This document shows positions 30,151 through 38,120 of a stretch of 64,000 nucleotides of DNA, piece after piece. The first letter of the stretch is position 1; every line of letters begins with the position of its first letter. Position numbers and translations under genes: made by a program. The stretch is from contig NZ_CP010979.1 in NCBI RefSeq assembly GCF_000498395.2, forward strand, positions 372,001-436,000, given 5' to 3'. This DNA comes from Pseudomonas putida S13.1.2 (lineage in GTDB: Bacteria; Pseudomonadota; Gammaproteobacteria; Pseudomonadales; Pseudomonadaceae). Under the pieces are notes generated by a model. It worked only from the letters and a program-made list of their open reading frames with translations. It had not been told where the DNA came from and made no database searches.

Positions 30151-30941
30151 GCGCGCCTGTTGCCATCCGTAATGCTGTCGCCGCCTGCCTGGCGCTGGCC
30201 AGCCCTGTGTTGTGGGCCGGCAGCCTGCCGGTGCCGGTGGACGGCAAGGTCGTTGAGCAGCGTCCGGCCGTGGAGCAGGAGCGCGTCTACCCCATGGGCC
30301 CGCTGCGCAAGATCAGCGGCCGCCTGCGGGTCGAAAACAAGGTCGAGAGCCGGGGCCAGGTCAGCTCGGTAACCTACGAACTGCCGGTCGAACGTACGGC
30401 CCGTGAAGCCTTTACCAGTGCCCGCGAAGCACTGCAGCGCGAGGGTGGTTACCCGTTGTTCTGGTGCCAGGGCCGCGATTGCGGCGAGGCCAGCCTGTGG
30501 GGCAACGATGTGTTCGCCAATGCTCGCCTCAACGGTGGTGACGAGCAGCAGGCGTTCATCCTGCTACGCCGCTCGGCAGAGGAGGCCGACACGCTGGTCG
30601 CGCTGTACAGCGTTACCCGTGGCAACCGCCGCGCCTACCTGCATGTGGAGGAGTTCGTCGCCGCCAGCCCGCTGGGCGAGCTGCTGCCAACCGCCGCCAC
30701 GGTGCTGCGCGAAATGCGCGACACCGGCAAGCTCGACTACCCTGACCTTGCTGCGCCGCAAGACACCTGGGTAAACCTGCTGGCCCGCAGCCTGAACCTC
30801 GACAGCACCCTGCGCGCCAGCCTCAGTGGCGCCCAGGCCGAAGCCTGGCGCGAGGCGTTGGTCAAGGCCGGGGTACGCAATGGCCGCCTTGAAGTCGGCA
30901 GCGCACCCACCAAGGGCCTGCACCTTGAGTTGATCCGTTGA
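30147..30941 (+). CDS. DUF4892 family periplasmic protein
   Basis: A 264-residue predicted exported protein. The signal peptide is MSAPVAIRNAVAACLALASP with cleavage after VLWA. The mature part matches DUF4892: an N-terminal strand-rich region (VYPMGPLRKISGRLRVENK), CQGRDCGEASLWGNDVFAN with a Cys pair, and a C-terminal region ending VGSAPTKGLHLELIR. Some relatives look like diverged OmpA-type or PEGA-like proteins, but no function is established. The ATG at 30147 is inside the stop of a 20-codon small ORF; the frame is open 170 bases further upstream without a signal peptide. The permease gene follows 12 bases later. Confidence 0.82.
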   Translation: MSAPVAIRNAVAACLALASPVLWAGSLPVPVDGKVVEQRPAVEQERVYPMGPLRKISGRLRVENKVESRGQVSSVTYELPVERTAREAFTSAREALQREGGYPLFWCQGRDCGEASLWGNDVFANARLNGGDEQQAFILLRRSAEEADTLVALYSVTRGNRRAYLHVEEFVAASPLGELLPTAATVLREMRDTGKLDYPDLAAPQDTWVNLLARSLNLDSTLRASLSGAQAEAWREALVKAGVRNGRLEVGSAPTKGLHLELIR

Positions 30942-30953
30942 ACGAGCGCCACC

Positions 30954-32006
30954 ATGGTTAACAATGACCGCCTGCTGATCCAGATTCTGCTGCTCGCCTT
31001 GCTGGGTGCGGGCCTTTGGGTGATGGCACCGTTCATTTCGGCATTGCTGTGGGGGGCCATTCTTGCCTTTGCCAGCTGGCCGTTGATGCGCTTGCTTACG
31101 CGCTTGCTGGGTGGGCGTGAAACCCTGGCGGCCAGCCTGCTGACCACGGCCTGGATCCTGATTGTGGCACTGCCGCTGGTGTGGCTGGGGTTCAACCTGG
31201 CCGATCACATTCGCGATGCTACGGCGTTTGTGCGTGACGTGCAGGTCGACGGCCTGCCCGATGCGCCCGCCTGGCTGGGTGGCATTCCATTCGTGGGCGA
31301 GCGCCTGGTCAACGGGTGGCAATCGCTGGACCAGCAGGGCGCGGCCTTGCTGGCCTCGGCCAAGCCCTACTTCGGGCAGGTGGGTAACTGGTTGCTGGCG
31401 CGCAGTGCGCAGATTGGTAGCGGCGTGCTGGAACTGACCCTGAGCCTGGTATTCGTATTCTTCTTCTACCGGGACGGGCCGCGCCTGGCAGCCTTCGTGT
31501 TGCGCTTGCTGCACCGCCTGGTGGGCGAGCGCGCCGAGTATTACCTGGAGCTGGTAGCCGGTACCGTGCAGCGGGTGGTCAACGGGGTGATCGGCACGGC
31601 GGCCGCGCAGGCCCTGTTGGCGCTGATCGGCTTCCTGATCGCGGGGGTGCCCGGGGCGATCGTGCTGGGCCTGGTGACTTTCATGCTCAGCCTGATCCCC
31701 ATGGGCCCGCCACTGGCCTGGATCCCGGCCACTGCCTGGCTGGTGTGGAAGGGCGAATACGGCATGGCGGTGTTCCTGGGTATCTGGGGCACCTTCGTCA
31801 TCAGCGGCGTGGACAACGTGCTCAAACCGTACCTGATCAGCCGTGGCGGCAACCTGCCGCTGGTGATCGTGCTGTTGGGTGTATTCGGTGGCTTGCTCGC
31901 CTTTGGCTTCATTGGCCTGTTCATCGGGCCGACCTTGCTGGCGGTAGGCTACAGCCTGCTGCTGGACTGGAGCCGTAACGCGGCGCAACAGCCGCCTCAG
32001 TGTTAA
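30954..32006 (+). CDS. AI-2E family transporter (YdiK-type permease)
   Basis: A 350-residue inner-membrane permease of the AI-2E transporter family (TqsA/YdiK/PerM). Seven to eight hydrophobic segments are visible: two near the N-terminus (LLIQILLLALLGAGLWVMAP and beyond), one at about 60-80, and a C-terminal block with LVFVFFFYRDG, FLIAGVPGAIVLGLVTFMLS and LPLVIVLLGVFGGLLAFGF. The loop IPMGPPLAWIPA and the GVDNVLKPYLISRG segment are family signatures. Members export or take up small signals or ions; the substrate here is unknown. It lies 12 bases after the DUF4892 gene, probably in the same operon. Confidence 0.9.
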   Translation: MVNNDRLLIQILLLALLGAGLWVMAPFISALLWGAILAFASWPLMRLLTRLLGGRETLAASLLTTAWILIVALPLVWLGFNLADHIRDATAFVRDVQVDGLPDAPAWLGGIPFVGERLVNGWQSLDQQGAALLASAKPYFGQVGNWLLARSAQIGSGVLELTLSLVFVFFFYRDGPRLAAFVLRLLHRLVGERAEYYLELVAGTVQRVVNGVIGTAAAQALLALIGFLIAGVPGAIVLGLVTFMLSLIPMGPPLAWIPATAWLVWKGEYGMAVFLGIWGTFVISGVDNVLKPYLISRGGNLPLVIVLLGVFGGLLAFGFIGLFIGPTLLAVGYSLLLDWSRNAAQQPPQC

Positions 32007-32020
32007 TCCTGTAAGGGTCT

Positions 32021-32042
32021 CTTCGCGGGCACGCCCGCGAAG
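32021..32042. repeat. REP core hairpin
   Basis: CTTCGCGGGC-AC-GCCCGCGAAG, a 10-bp palindrome between the convergent permease and TonB receptor genes; the core of the P. putida REP. It may act as terminator for both. Confidence 0.75.
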
Positions 32043-32060
32043 CAGGCAGCGGCGCCACAT

Positions 32061-34481
32061 TCAGTACTTCCAGGTTACCGACGCCGTGAGGTTGCGCGGC
32101 GCGCCATAGTTGGTAGACCCAGCCGACTGATACAGCGACAACAGGTATTTGCGGTCGAACACGTTGTTCAGGTTCAGTGACGCACTCCAGTGCTCGTCGA
32201 AGTCGAAACTGCCCATCAGGTCCATCAGGGCATAAGCCTCCTGGCGTACCTGGTGGTTGCCGTCAGCCCTGGTCGCGCTCTGCCACTGCACTCGCGTCCC
32301 GACCTTGGCCTGTGGCAACGCGGGCAGGCGATAGGTGACACTGCCGCGCAGGCTATGGCTGGGTACGTAGCGGCGGGTCTTTTCGCCGTCGCCATCCTCG
32401 ATGTGCACGTAGGTGTAGCCTGCTGCCAGGTCCAGGCCGGGCATGGCTTCACCGGACGCTTCCAGCTCCACGCCGTGACTCTTGTTGTCCTCGCCACGGT
32501 AGGCATACTGCCCGCCGATGATCTCGCCGGTAGTGACGGCCACGTTCTGTTGCTCGGTTTTGAACAACGCAGCGCTCACGGTCAGACGCTCTTCGAGCAG
32601 GTTGCCTTTCACACCCACCTCGGTGCTCTTGCCTTCCAGAGGTTCGATCACGCCCCCTGCAGTACTGCGCAGGTACTGGGGCTTGAAGATCTCTGTCCAG
32701 CTGGCATACACACTCCATTGCGCGTTCAGGTCATACACCAGGCCGGTGTAAGGCGTGACTTTGCCATGTACCCGGGTGTCGTGGGCCGAGCCGTATCCCA
32801 TCCCTTCACCATCGGCGCTGAGCATGCGGGCCCCGGCAATCCAGTGCAGGTCGTCGGTCAGGCTGAAGCGGGCGCCGGCATACAGGCTTTTCTGGCGGTC
32901 GGTGAAGTGCTGGGTGTTGAGTTCGTCGGTGTAGGTCAGCGGCGGCTTCTGCACAGCCCCGGCCAGGGCATCGCCGAGGCTGACCACTTCGCTGCCCGAA
33001 CTGTTGCGGTAGTAGCCACGTTCATCATGACGGCTACGCCCGTAGTTGGCGCCCAGGGTCAGCTCATGCTGGCGGCCGAACAGTGCGAACGGGCCCGAAA
33101 GCTGTGCTTCACCGATTACCTGATGCTCGGTACTGGTGGTACGGTTGATGTAGGCAAGCACGTCGTCGGCCGTGAAAGGGATGGCATAGAGCATCTGGGT
33201 ATCCTGATGCTGGTTGACCCCGGTTACGGTGACCGTGCCTCGCCAACCCTCGCCAAAGTCATGTGCCAGCTCCGCAAAGGCCCGCTGCGTGTGGATGTTC
33301 CAGTAGGTCCAGGGCTGGCCGATGCTGGAACTGCGGCTGCTGTAGTGGATCGGGTTGCCGAGGTAGTCGGCCATCGGCAGCGCGCCCCAGGTACTGCCGT
33401 TGGCGTCGCTCTTCTGTTCCGAGAAACCCACGGTGAGGGTATCGGCAGAGGACAGGTCAAAAGCCAGCAGGCCAGCGGTGACATTCAGCTCATGGCTGTA
33501 ACGGTCGAGGTATGAATTGCCTTTGTCATGTGCGTAGATCAAGCGCCCACCCACGTTGCCGTCGTCGGTCAGCGGGCCGCTGACATCAAAGTCTGCCCGG
33601 CGGTTGTCCCAGGCGCCGATGCTGGTGCCGAGCTTGGCCTGCAAGGTATCAGTCGGCCGTTTACGCACGAAATTGACGGTGGCCGACGGGTTGCCCGCGC
33701 CGCTCATCAGGCCATTGGCGCCGTGCAGCACATCGATCTGCTCGAACTCTGCCAGGTCCTGGTCGCCCAGCAACACGCCGGACGAGAAGGGCATGCCCAT
33801 GCCATCGTACTCGAAGTTGTCGATGGTGAAGCCGCGCGAAGTGAAGGCCGTACGGTCGGTTTCGAACTGTTCGACCGTAACGGTGGGTGCATTGCGCAAC
33901 GCGTCTTTCACACTGTTGAGCTTGAAGTCGTCGAGCTGCTCGCGGGTGACAGTCGACACGGCCTGTGGCGTTTCCCGGTTGCTCAGGCCCAGGCGCGTGG
34001 TGCTGGACGCCGGCCGGGCCTGATAACCACGGCTCTGGCCATCGGCCTGGGCCAGTTGGTACTGCACCTGCGTGGGGGCCAGGGTCACTTCATTGCTGAC
34101 GCCTTGTGCAGCGCCTGGCAGCAAGTACAGTGTGCTGGCGTCGGTGCGGGCAAAGTTGTAACCGCTGCCTTGCAGCAACCTGGCCAGGCCTTCTTCCAGC
34201 GAGTAGCTACCGACCACTGCCGTGCTGCGCAGGCTTGCATCGACATTACCGTCCAACAGCACGTTCTGCCCGGACTGCTGGCTGAATACCAACAGCGCCT
34301 GACGCAGGGGCTGGGCAGGAATGTTCAGCGCCAGCTTTTGCGCTGTGCGGGTGGCAAGCTGGCCAGGCGCTGCATGCGCCTGGGTTGCTCCGGCCAGCAA
34401 GCAGCACGCCATGGCTGCGCTCAGGGCGCCCTGTTGCCAGCGTAGGGTAAGGGTGGAGTGTTGGTCGTGTCGCTTGGCCAT
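32061..34481 (-). CDS. TonB-dependent siderophore receptor with signalling (STN) domain
   Basis: An 806-residue outer-membrane transducer. After a signal peptide ending in GATQAHA comes an STN (secretin/TonB N-terminal) domain at about 50-110 (FSQQSGQNVLLDGNV, YSLEEGLARLLQGSGY), which contacts the FecR-type regulator. A FpvA/FhuE-like plug domain follows (QAVSTVTREQLDDF, VLHGANGLMSGAGNPSATVN), then a barrel ending NLTASVTWKY. The barrel wording (GFSEQKSDANGSTWGALP, YTGLVYDLNAQWSVYASWTE) is that of ferric hydroxamate or pyoverdine-type receptors. Upstream on the same strand are its anti-sigma and sigma genes, so it is both transporter and sensor for an iron chelate; which chelate cannot be read. 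Confidence 0.93.
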   Translation of the reverse strand: MAKRHDQHSTLTLRWQQGALSAAMACCLLAGATQAHAAPGQLATRTAQKLALNIPAQPLRQALLVFSQQSGQNVLLDGNVDASLRSTAVVGSYSLEEGLARLLQGSGYNFARTDASTLYLLPGAAQGVSNEVTLAPTQVQYQLAQADGQSRGYQARPASSTTRLGLSNRETPQAVSTVTREQLDDFKLNSVKDALRNAPTVTVEQFETDRTAFTSRGFTIDNFEYDGMGMPFSSGVLLGDQDLAEFEQIDVLHGANGLMSGAGNPSATVNFVRKRPTDTLQAKLGTSIGAWDNRRADFDVSGPLTDDGNVGGRLIYAHDKGNSYLDRYSHELNVTAGLLAFDLSSADTLTVGFSEQKSDANGSTWGALPMADYLGNPIHYSSRSSSIGQPWTYWNIHTQRAFAELAHDFGEGWRGTVTVTGVNQHQDTQMLYAIPFTADDVLAYINRTTSTEHQVIGEAQLSGPFALFGRQHELTLGANYGRSRHDERGYYRNSSGSEVVSLGDALAGAVQKPPLTYTDELNTQHFTDRQKSLYAGARFSLTDDLHWIAGARMLSADGEGMGYGSAHDTRVHGKVTPYTGLVYDLNAQWSVYASWTEIFKPQYLRSTAGGVIEPLEGKSTEVGVKGNLLEERLTVSAALFKTEQQNVAVTTGEIIGGQYAYRGEDNKSHGVELEASGEAMPGLDLAAGYTYVHIEDGDGEKTRRYVPSHSLRGSVTYRLPALPQAKVGTRVQWQSATRADGNHQVRQEAYALMDLMGSFDFDEHWSASLNLNNVFDRKYLLSLYQSAGSTNYGAPRNLTASVTWKY

Positions 34482-34509
34482 TCAGGCGTGCCCCATGCAA
34501 GTGCAGATA

Positions 34510-34538
34510 TGCGAATAACTCTCAGTGCCGTTAAGACG
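34510..34538 (-). promoter_or_regulatory. Candidate ECF-sigma -10 element and Fur-like site before the TonB receptor
   Basis: On the minus strand, CGTCTT (34538-34533) matches the -10 type used by Pseudomonas FecI-like sigma factors. Fifteen bases of TGAGAGTTATTCGCA (34524-34510) resemble a Fur box (TGAtAATnATTAtCA, about 10 of 14 positions). Both lie within 60 bases of the receptor ATG. No clear -35 was assigned. Confidence 0.4.
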
Positions 34539-34578
34539 CATGAGGCTTTTGAATATCTGATGGAGCCTGCAAGTTTTT

Positions 34579-35553
34579 TCAGGCAGCGGGGTAGAGCAGG
34601 GTAACCAGGTCGGTGTATTGCGCCGTGCGCACGGCCAGTGCCCTGGACATCACGTCGAGCATCTGCTCGGGCTGCTCAAGGTTCAGGATCAGGCTGACTC
34701 GCCGAGCGGCCAGTTGCTTGTCCATGATGAAAATGCGCCCTTCGCGCCAGCGCTGCAATTCCTCGACTACCGCCTGCAAGGGTTCGTTGAAAAACACCAG
34801 GCGGCCACTGCGCCAGGCCAGCAACTGCTCCAGCTCGGCACGCTGGATCTCGCCGGTCGAGCGCGGGCTGAACCGCAGCGAAAGGCCTTCTTCCAGGTCA
34901 GTCTGCTGGCTGGTACTCAGCACCTGTACACGGCGCCGATGAACCGCTACCTGTGCTGTATCGTGGTTGCACGACAGGCAAAACTCGGCCTCGTCCGCGC
35001 GCAGTCGGCCGGCTTGGGTAATGACCGTGAAGTCGCCAGCAGTGCTTGGGCGTACCGTGAAAAACGCTTGGCCCTGCAACAGTTCTACCGTACGGCGGGT
35101 GGTTGAGAAGTCCAGGTTCATCGCCGTGTGCCCGGCCATTTCCACCGTCGAACCATCCGGCAGGCGGGCGATACGCCGTTCACCTACTGCCGTGCGCAAA
35201 TCGGCGAATGGGGCGTCCATGCCCTTGAGCCAGAACAGGCCGGCGCCTGCGCTTGCCGCCGCAGCACTGGCGGCAAGCCCCATGCCCATGAACCTGCGAC
35301 GAGACAGGCGCGCGGGCGCGCGTGGCGCAACCGGGGCGGGCTGGCACAGCAGGGCTGAGGCGGCCCACAGGTTCTCCAGTTCGGCATAGGCCTGGGCGTG
35401 GCGCGCATCGGCTGCCATCCACGTTTCCCACGCTTTGCGTTGTGCGGGGGAGGGCGCGCCGCCATGAAACAGCGCGAACCAGGCACTGGCCTGATGACCA
35501 ATGTCATCGGCAGTCGGGGCGGCGTGGTCGTTTGACGGCGGTTCGCGATTCAT
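34579..35553 (-). CDS. FecR-type anti-sigma factor / sigma regulator
   Basis: A 324-residue FecR-family protein that holds its ECF sigma factor inactive and relays the receptor's signal. The cytoplasmic N-terminus carries QASAWFALFHGGAPSPAQRKA and FETWM-like AWETWMAADARHAQAY, the sigma-binding region with conserved tryptophans. One membrane helix spans about 89-110 (FMGMGLAASAAAASAGAGLFW, here including a Tat-like RRRF before it). The periplasmic FecR domain contains ERRIARLPDGSTVEMAGHTA and VELLQGQAFFTVRP. It follows the sigma gene by 54 bases and precedes the receptor gene. Start at 35553 gives the normal length. Confidence 0.92.
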   Translation of the reverse strand: MNREPPSNDHAAPTADDIGHQASAWFALFHGGAPSPAQRKAWETWMAADARHAQAYAELENLWAASALLCQPAPVAPRAPARLSRRRFMGMGLAASAAAASAGAGLFWLKGMDAPFADLRTAVGERRIARLPDGSTVEMAGHTAMNLDFSTTRRTVELLQGQAFFTVRPSTAGDFTVITQAGRLRADEAEFCLSCNHDTAQVAVHRRRVQVLSTSQQTDLEEGLSLRFSPRSTGEIQRAELEQLLAWRSGRLVFFNEPLQAVVEELQRWREGRIFIMDKQLAARRVSLILNLEQPEQMLDVMSRALAVRTAQYTDLVTLLYPAA

Positions 35554-35607
35554 GGCTTCAACGCTTCACAGGGGCAGCACAGTCGGTGCATTGTGGCAGG
35601 CAGGGGG

Positions 35608-36105
35608 TCACTGTGACATGCCCTGTTTCAACAGTTCCAGTGCCTTGACCATGCGGCTGTAGGCCGTCTTGGGGGAAATGCTCAAGCGCTCGCCGATTTC
35701 GACGTAGGTCATGCCTTCGACCCGCACCATCAGGAACACCTCGCGGCAGGGCTCAGGCATGTTCTGGATCACCGTGTTCAAGGCTGCAAGCTGCTGGTTG
35801 GCGATGGCGGCCTGTTCCAGGGTGGCAGTTGGCTGGGCCACTGCGCTGGCTTCGGGCGAGTCCAGTGGCTCGCTCTTGCGGTGCTGCTGGCGACGGGTGT
35901 GGTCGATGAACAGGTTGCGCGCGCTGGAAAACAGGTAGGCACGAAAGTTCTCGATGCGGCTGCGGCCCATTTGCTCGGAAAGGCGAATGAACGTGTCCTG
36001 GGTCAGGTCGGCGGCGGTTTCCTTGCAACGCAGGCGACGGTCCAGGTACTCCTGAATCTCTTCGCGGTGGGCGAGGTAGAGTGCCTTGAGATCTGAGCCG
36101 GACAT
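35608..36105 (-). CDS. FecI-type ECF RNA polymerase sigma factor
   Basis: A 165-residue iron-starvation ECF sigma factor. Region 2 shows YLDRRLRCKETAADLTQDTF and FRAYLFSSARNLFIDHTRRQ; region 4 shows MPEPCREVFLMVRVEGMTYV followed by IGERLSISPKTAYSRMVKAL, the -35-recognition helix-turn-helix. The ATG at 36105 follows AAGGTGGCTTC; the frame is open another 210 bases upstream but without a sigma-like sequence. Its job is to transcribe the downstream TonB receptor when the chelate binds. A Fur-box-like sequence lies 49 bases upstream, so expression is probably iron-repressed. Confidence 0.93.
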   Translation of the reverse strand: MSGSDLKALYLAHREEIQEYLDRRLRCKETAADLTQDTFIRLSEQMGRSRIENFRAYLFSSARNLFIDHTRRQQHRKSEPLDSPEASAVAQPTATLEQAAIANQQLAALNTVIQNMPEPCREVFLMVRVEGMTYVEIGERLSISPKTAYSRMVKALELLKQGMSQ

Positions 36106-36153
36106 GAAGCCACCTTGGCAGGGATTTGAGCGAGGGCGGCAAAATACCATAAA

Positions 36154-36168
36154 TGAGAATTGTTTTGA
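36154..36168. promoter_or_regulatory. Fur-box-like site upstream of the ECF sigma gene
   Basis: TGAGAATTGTTTTGA matches the 7-1-7 Fur pattern TGATAATNATTATCA at 10 of 14 positions, 49 bases before the sigma factor start on the minus strand. Confidence 0.5.
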
Positions 36169-36208
36169 TTGGTCTTTTTGCCAGGGCATCAGTCCAATAA
36201 ACCTGATC

Positions 36209-36225
36209 TTTACGCATTCTTTATA
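36209..36225 (+). promoter_or_regulatory. Candidate KdpE operator of the kdp operon
   Basis: TTTACG-N5-TTTATA, followed by CCCACGCCC. The E. coli kdpF promoter has a KdpE site with TTTATA and TTTACA repeats at the same 5-base spacing followed by a C-rich stretch, so this is likely the response-regulator site. It lies about 93 bases before kdpF. Confidence 0.5.
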
Positions 36226-36317
36226 CCCACGCCCATCCCCCGATCTCGTCCCTTTACGCCCCTCCCTCGGACAATTTCCCCAAAGCGGCCCAAGCCGTAC
36301 CACGGGGAGAACCACTC

Positions 36318-36407
36318 ATGAACATGCTCGACGGGCTGTCACTGCTGCTGGCAGTGGCCTTGGCGTTTTATCTGCTGGTGGCGCTGCTGCGCGCCGATCG
36401 CAGCTAG
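36318..36407 (+). CDS. kdpF: K+-transporting ATPase small subunit KdpF
   Basis: A 29-residue single-helix peptide (MNMLDGLSLLLAVALAFYLL, then VALLRADRS) at the head of the kdp operon. KdpF is the small membrane subunit that stabilises the KdpABC complex. The ATG follows GGGGAGAACCACTC; kdpA starts 9 bases after its TAG. The length and the LLxALLRxD ending are typical of KdpF. Confidence 0.9.
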   Translation: MNMLDGLSLLLAVALAFYLLVALLRADRS

Positions 36408-36416
36408 GGAGCGACC

Positions 36417-38111
36417 ATGCACAGTTACGATTTCGCCTTGCTCCTGGCGTTCTTTGCCATCGTGCTGCTACCGGCACCCTGGCTTGGGCGGTTCTACTTC
36501 AAGGTCATGGAAGGCCAGCGCACCTGGCTGTCGCCACTGCTGGGTCCGGTCGAGCGTGGCTGCTACCGGCTGGCGGGCGTGAACGCCAGCCAGGAGCAGA
36601 ACTGGCGGCAGTACACCCTGGCCCTGCTGGCCTTCAACCTGGCCGGGTTCCTGCTGCTGTTCGCCGTGCTGCTGTTGCAGGGCCACCTGCCGCTCAACCC
36701 GCAGCACCTGCCAGGCCAGGAATGGTCGCTGGCCTTCAACACCGCCGTCAGTTTCGTGACCAACACCAACTGGCAGGCCTACAGCGGGGAGGCCTCGGTC
36801 AGCTACTTGAGCCAGATGCTCGGCCTGACCGTGCAGAACTTTGTCAGTGCTGCCACCGGCCTGGCCGTGCTGGTGGCGTTGTGCCGGGGCATTGCCCGGC
36901 GCAGCACGTCGACGCTGGGCAACTTCTGGGTCGACATGACCCGGGCCACCCTCTATGGCTTGCTGCCGCTGTGCGTGCTGCTGGCGCTGTTGCTGGTGTG
37001 GCAGGGTGTGCCGCAGACCTTTGCCGACTATGCCCACGCGCTGACTTTGCAAGGTGCTGACCAGACGATTCCACTGGGCCCGGCCGCCAGCCAGATCGCC
37101 ATCAAGCAACTGGGTACCAATGGCGGCGGCTTCTTCGGCGTCAACTCGGCGCACCCGTTCGAGAACCCCACGGCCTGGAGCAACCTGTTCGAGGTGGCTT
37201 CGATCATCCTCATTCCGGTGGCCTTGGTGTTCACCTTCGGCCACTACGTGAAGGACCTGCGCCAGAGCCGCGCCATCCTCGCCTGCATGCTTGCCTTGTT
37301 CCTGATCGGTGGCAGCACGGCGTTGTGGTCCGAGCATCAACCCAACCCGGCCCTGCAGAGCCCGCAGGTGCAGCAGACCGCGCCCCTGGAGGGCAAGGAA
37401 AGCCGCTTCGGCACCACCGGTTCGGTGCTGTGGACGGTCACCACCACCGCCGCCTCCAACGGTTCGGTCAATGCCATGCACGACAGCCTGAACCCACTGA
37501 CCGGCATGGTGGCGATGGTCAACATGATGGTCGGCGAGGTGATATTCGGCGGCGTGGGCGCGGGCCTCTACGGCATGCTGCTGTTTGTCCTGATTGCGGT
37601 GTTCCTGGCCGGGCTGATGATTGGCCGCACCCCGGAATACCTGGGCAAGAAACTGCAGGCCCGTGAGGTGCAGTTGCTGGTGGCGACCCTGCTGGTGATG
37701 CCGGTCGGCGTGCTGGTACTTGGCGCCATCGCCGCGAGCCTGCCTGGCCCGGCAGGGGCGGTCAGCAACCCGGGGGCGCATGGTTTCAGCCAACTGCTGT
37801 ACGCCTACACCTCGGGCACGGCCAACAATGGCTCGGCGTTCGCCGGTTTTGGCGCCAACACGGTGTACCACAACCTGATGATCGGCCTGGCCATGCTCAT
37901 TGGCCGCTTTGGCTACATCCTGCCGATCCTGGCCTTGGCCGGCAGCCTGGCGGCGAAGAAAAGCGCGCCACTGGGGCAGAACAGCTTCCCTACCCATGGC
38001 CCGCTGTTCACCGGCCTGCTGCTGGTGACCATCCTGCTGGTCGGTGGCCTGACCTTCCTGCCGACCCTGGCCCTTGGGCCAATTGCCGAACACCTGAGCC
38101 TGGGTTTTTGA
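36417..38111 (+). CDS. kdpA: K+-transporting ATPase subunit A (KdpA)
   Basis: KdpA is the potassium-selective channel-like subunit of the high-affinity Kdp ATPase. The 564 residues fit the family, with about ten membrane helices. Selectivity-filter loops are visible as [49 protein letters not shown] and [19 protein letters not shown], the four P-loops of the SKT-type channel. The start gives [20 protein letters not shown]. It is second in the kdpFABC operon, which is induced when potassium is scarce. Confidence 0.97.
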   Translation: MHSYDFALLLAFFAIVLLPAPWLGRFYFKVMEGQRTWLSPLLGPVERGCYRLAGVNASQEQNWRQYTLALLAFNLAGFLLLFAVLLLQGHLPLNPQHLPGQEWSLAFNTAVSFVTNTNWQAYSGEASVSYLSQMLGLTVQNFVSAATGLAVLVALCRGIARRSTSTLGNFWVDMTRATLYGLLPLCVLLALLLVWQGVPQTFADYAHALTLQGADQTIPLGPAASQIAIKQLGTNGGGFFGVNSAHPFENPTAWSNLFEVASIILIPVALVFTFGHYVKDLRQSRAILACMLALFLIGGSTALWSEHQPNPALQSPQVQQTAPLEGKESRFGTTGSVLWTVTTTAASNGSVNAMHDSLNPLTGMVAMVNMMVGEVIFGGVGAGLYGMLLFVLIAVFLAGLMIGRTPEYLGKKLQAREVQLLVATLLVMPVGVLVLGAIAASLPGPAGAVSNPGAHGFSQLLYAYTSGTANNGSAFAGFGANTVYHNLMIGLAMLIGRFGYILPILALAGSLAAKKSAPLGQNSFPTHGPLFTGLLLVTILLVGGLTFLPTLALGPIAEHLSLGF

Positions 38112-38120
38112 GGACCGATC

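Noticed and set aside
32061..36105. Iron-signalling block considered as part of a mobile element
   Set aside because: No transposase, integrase or direct repeats were found at its borders; the idea is kept only as an insertion hypothesis.
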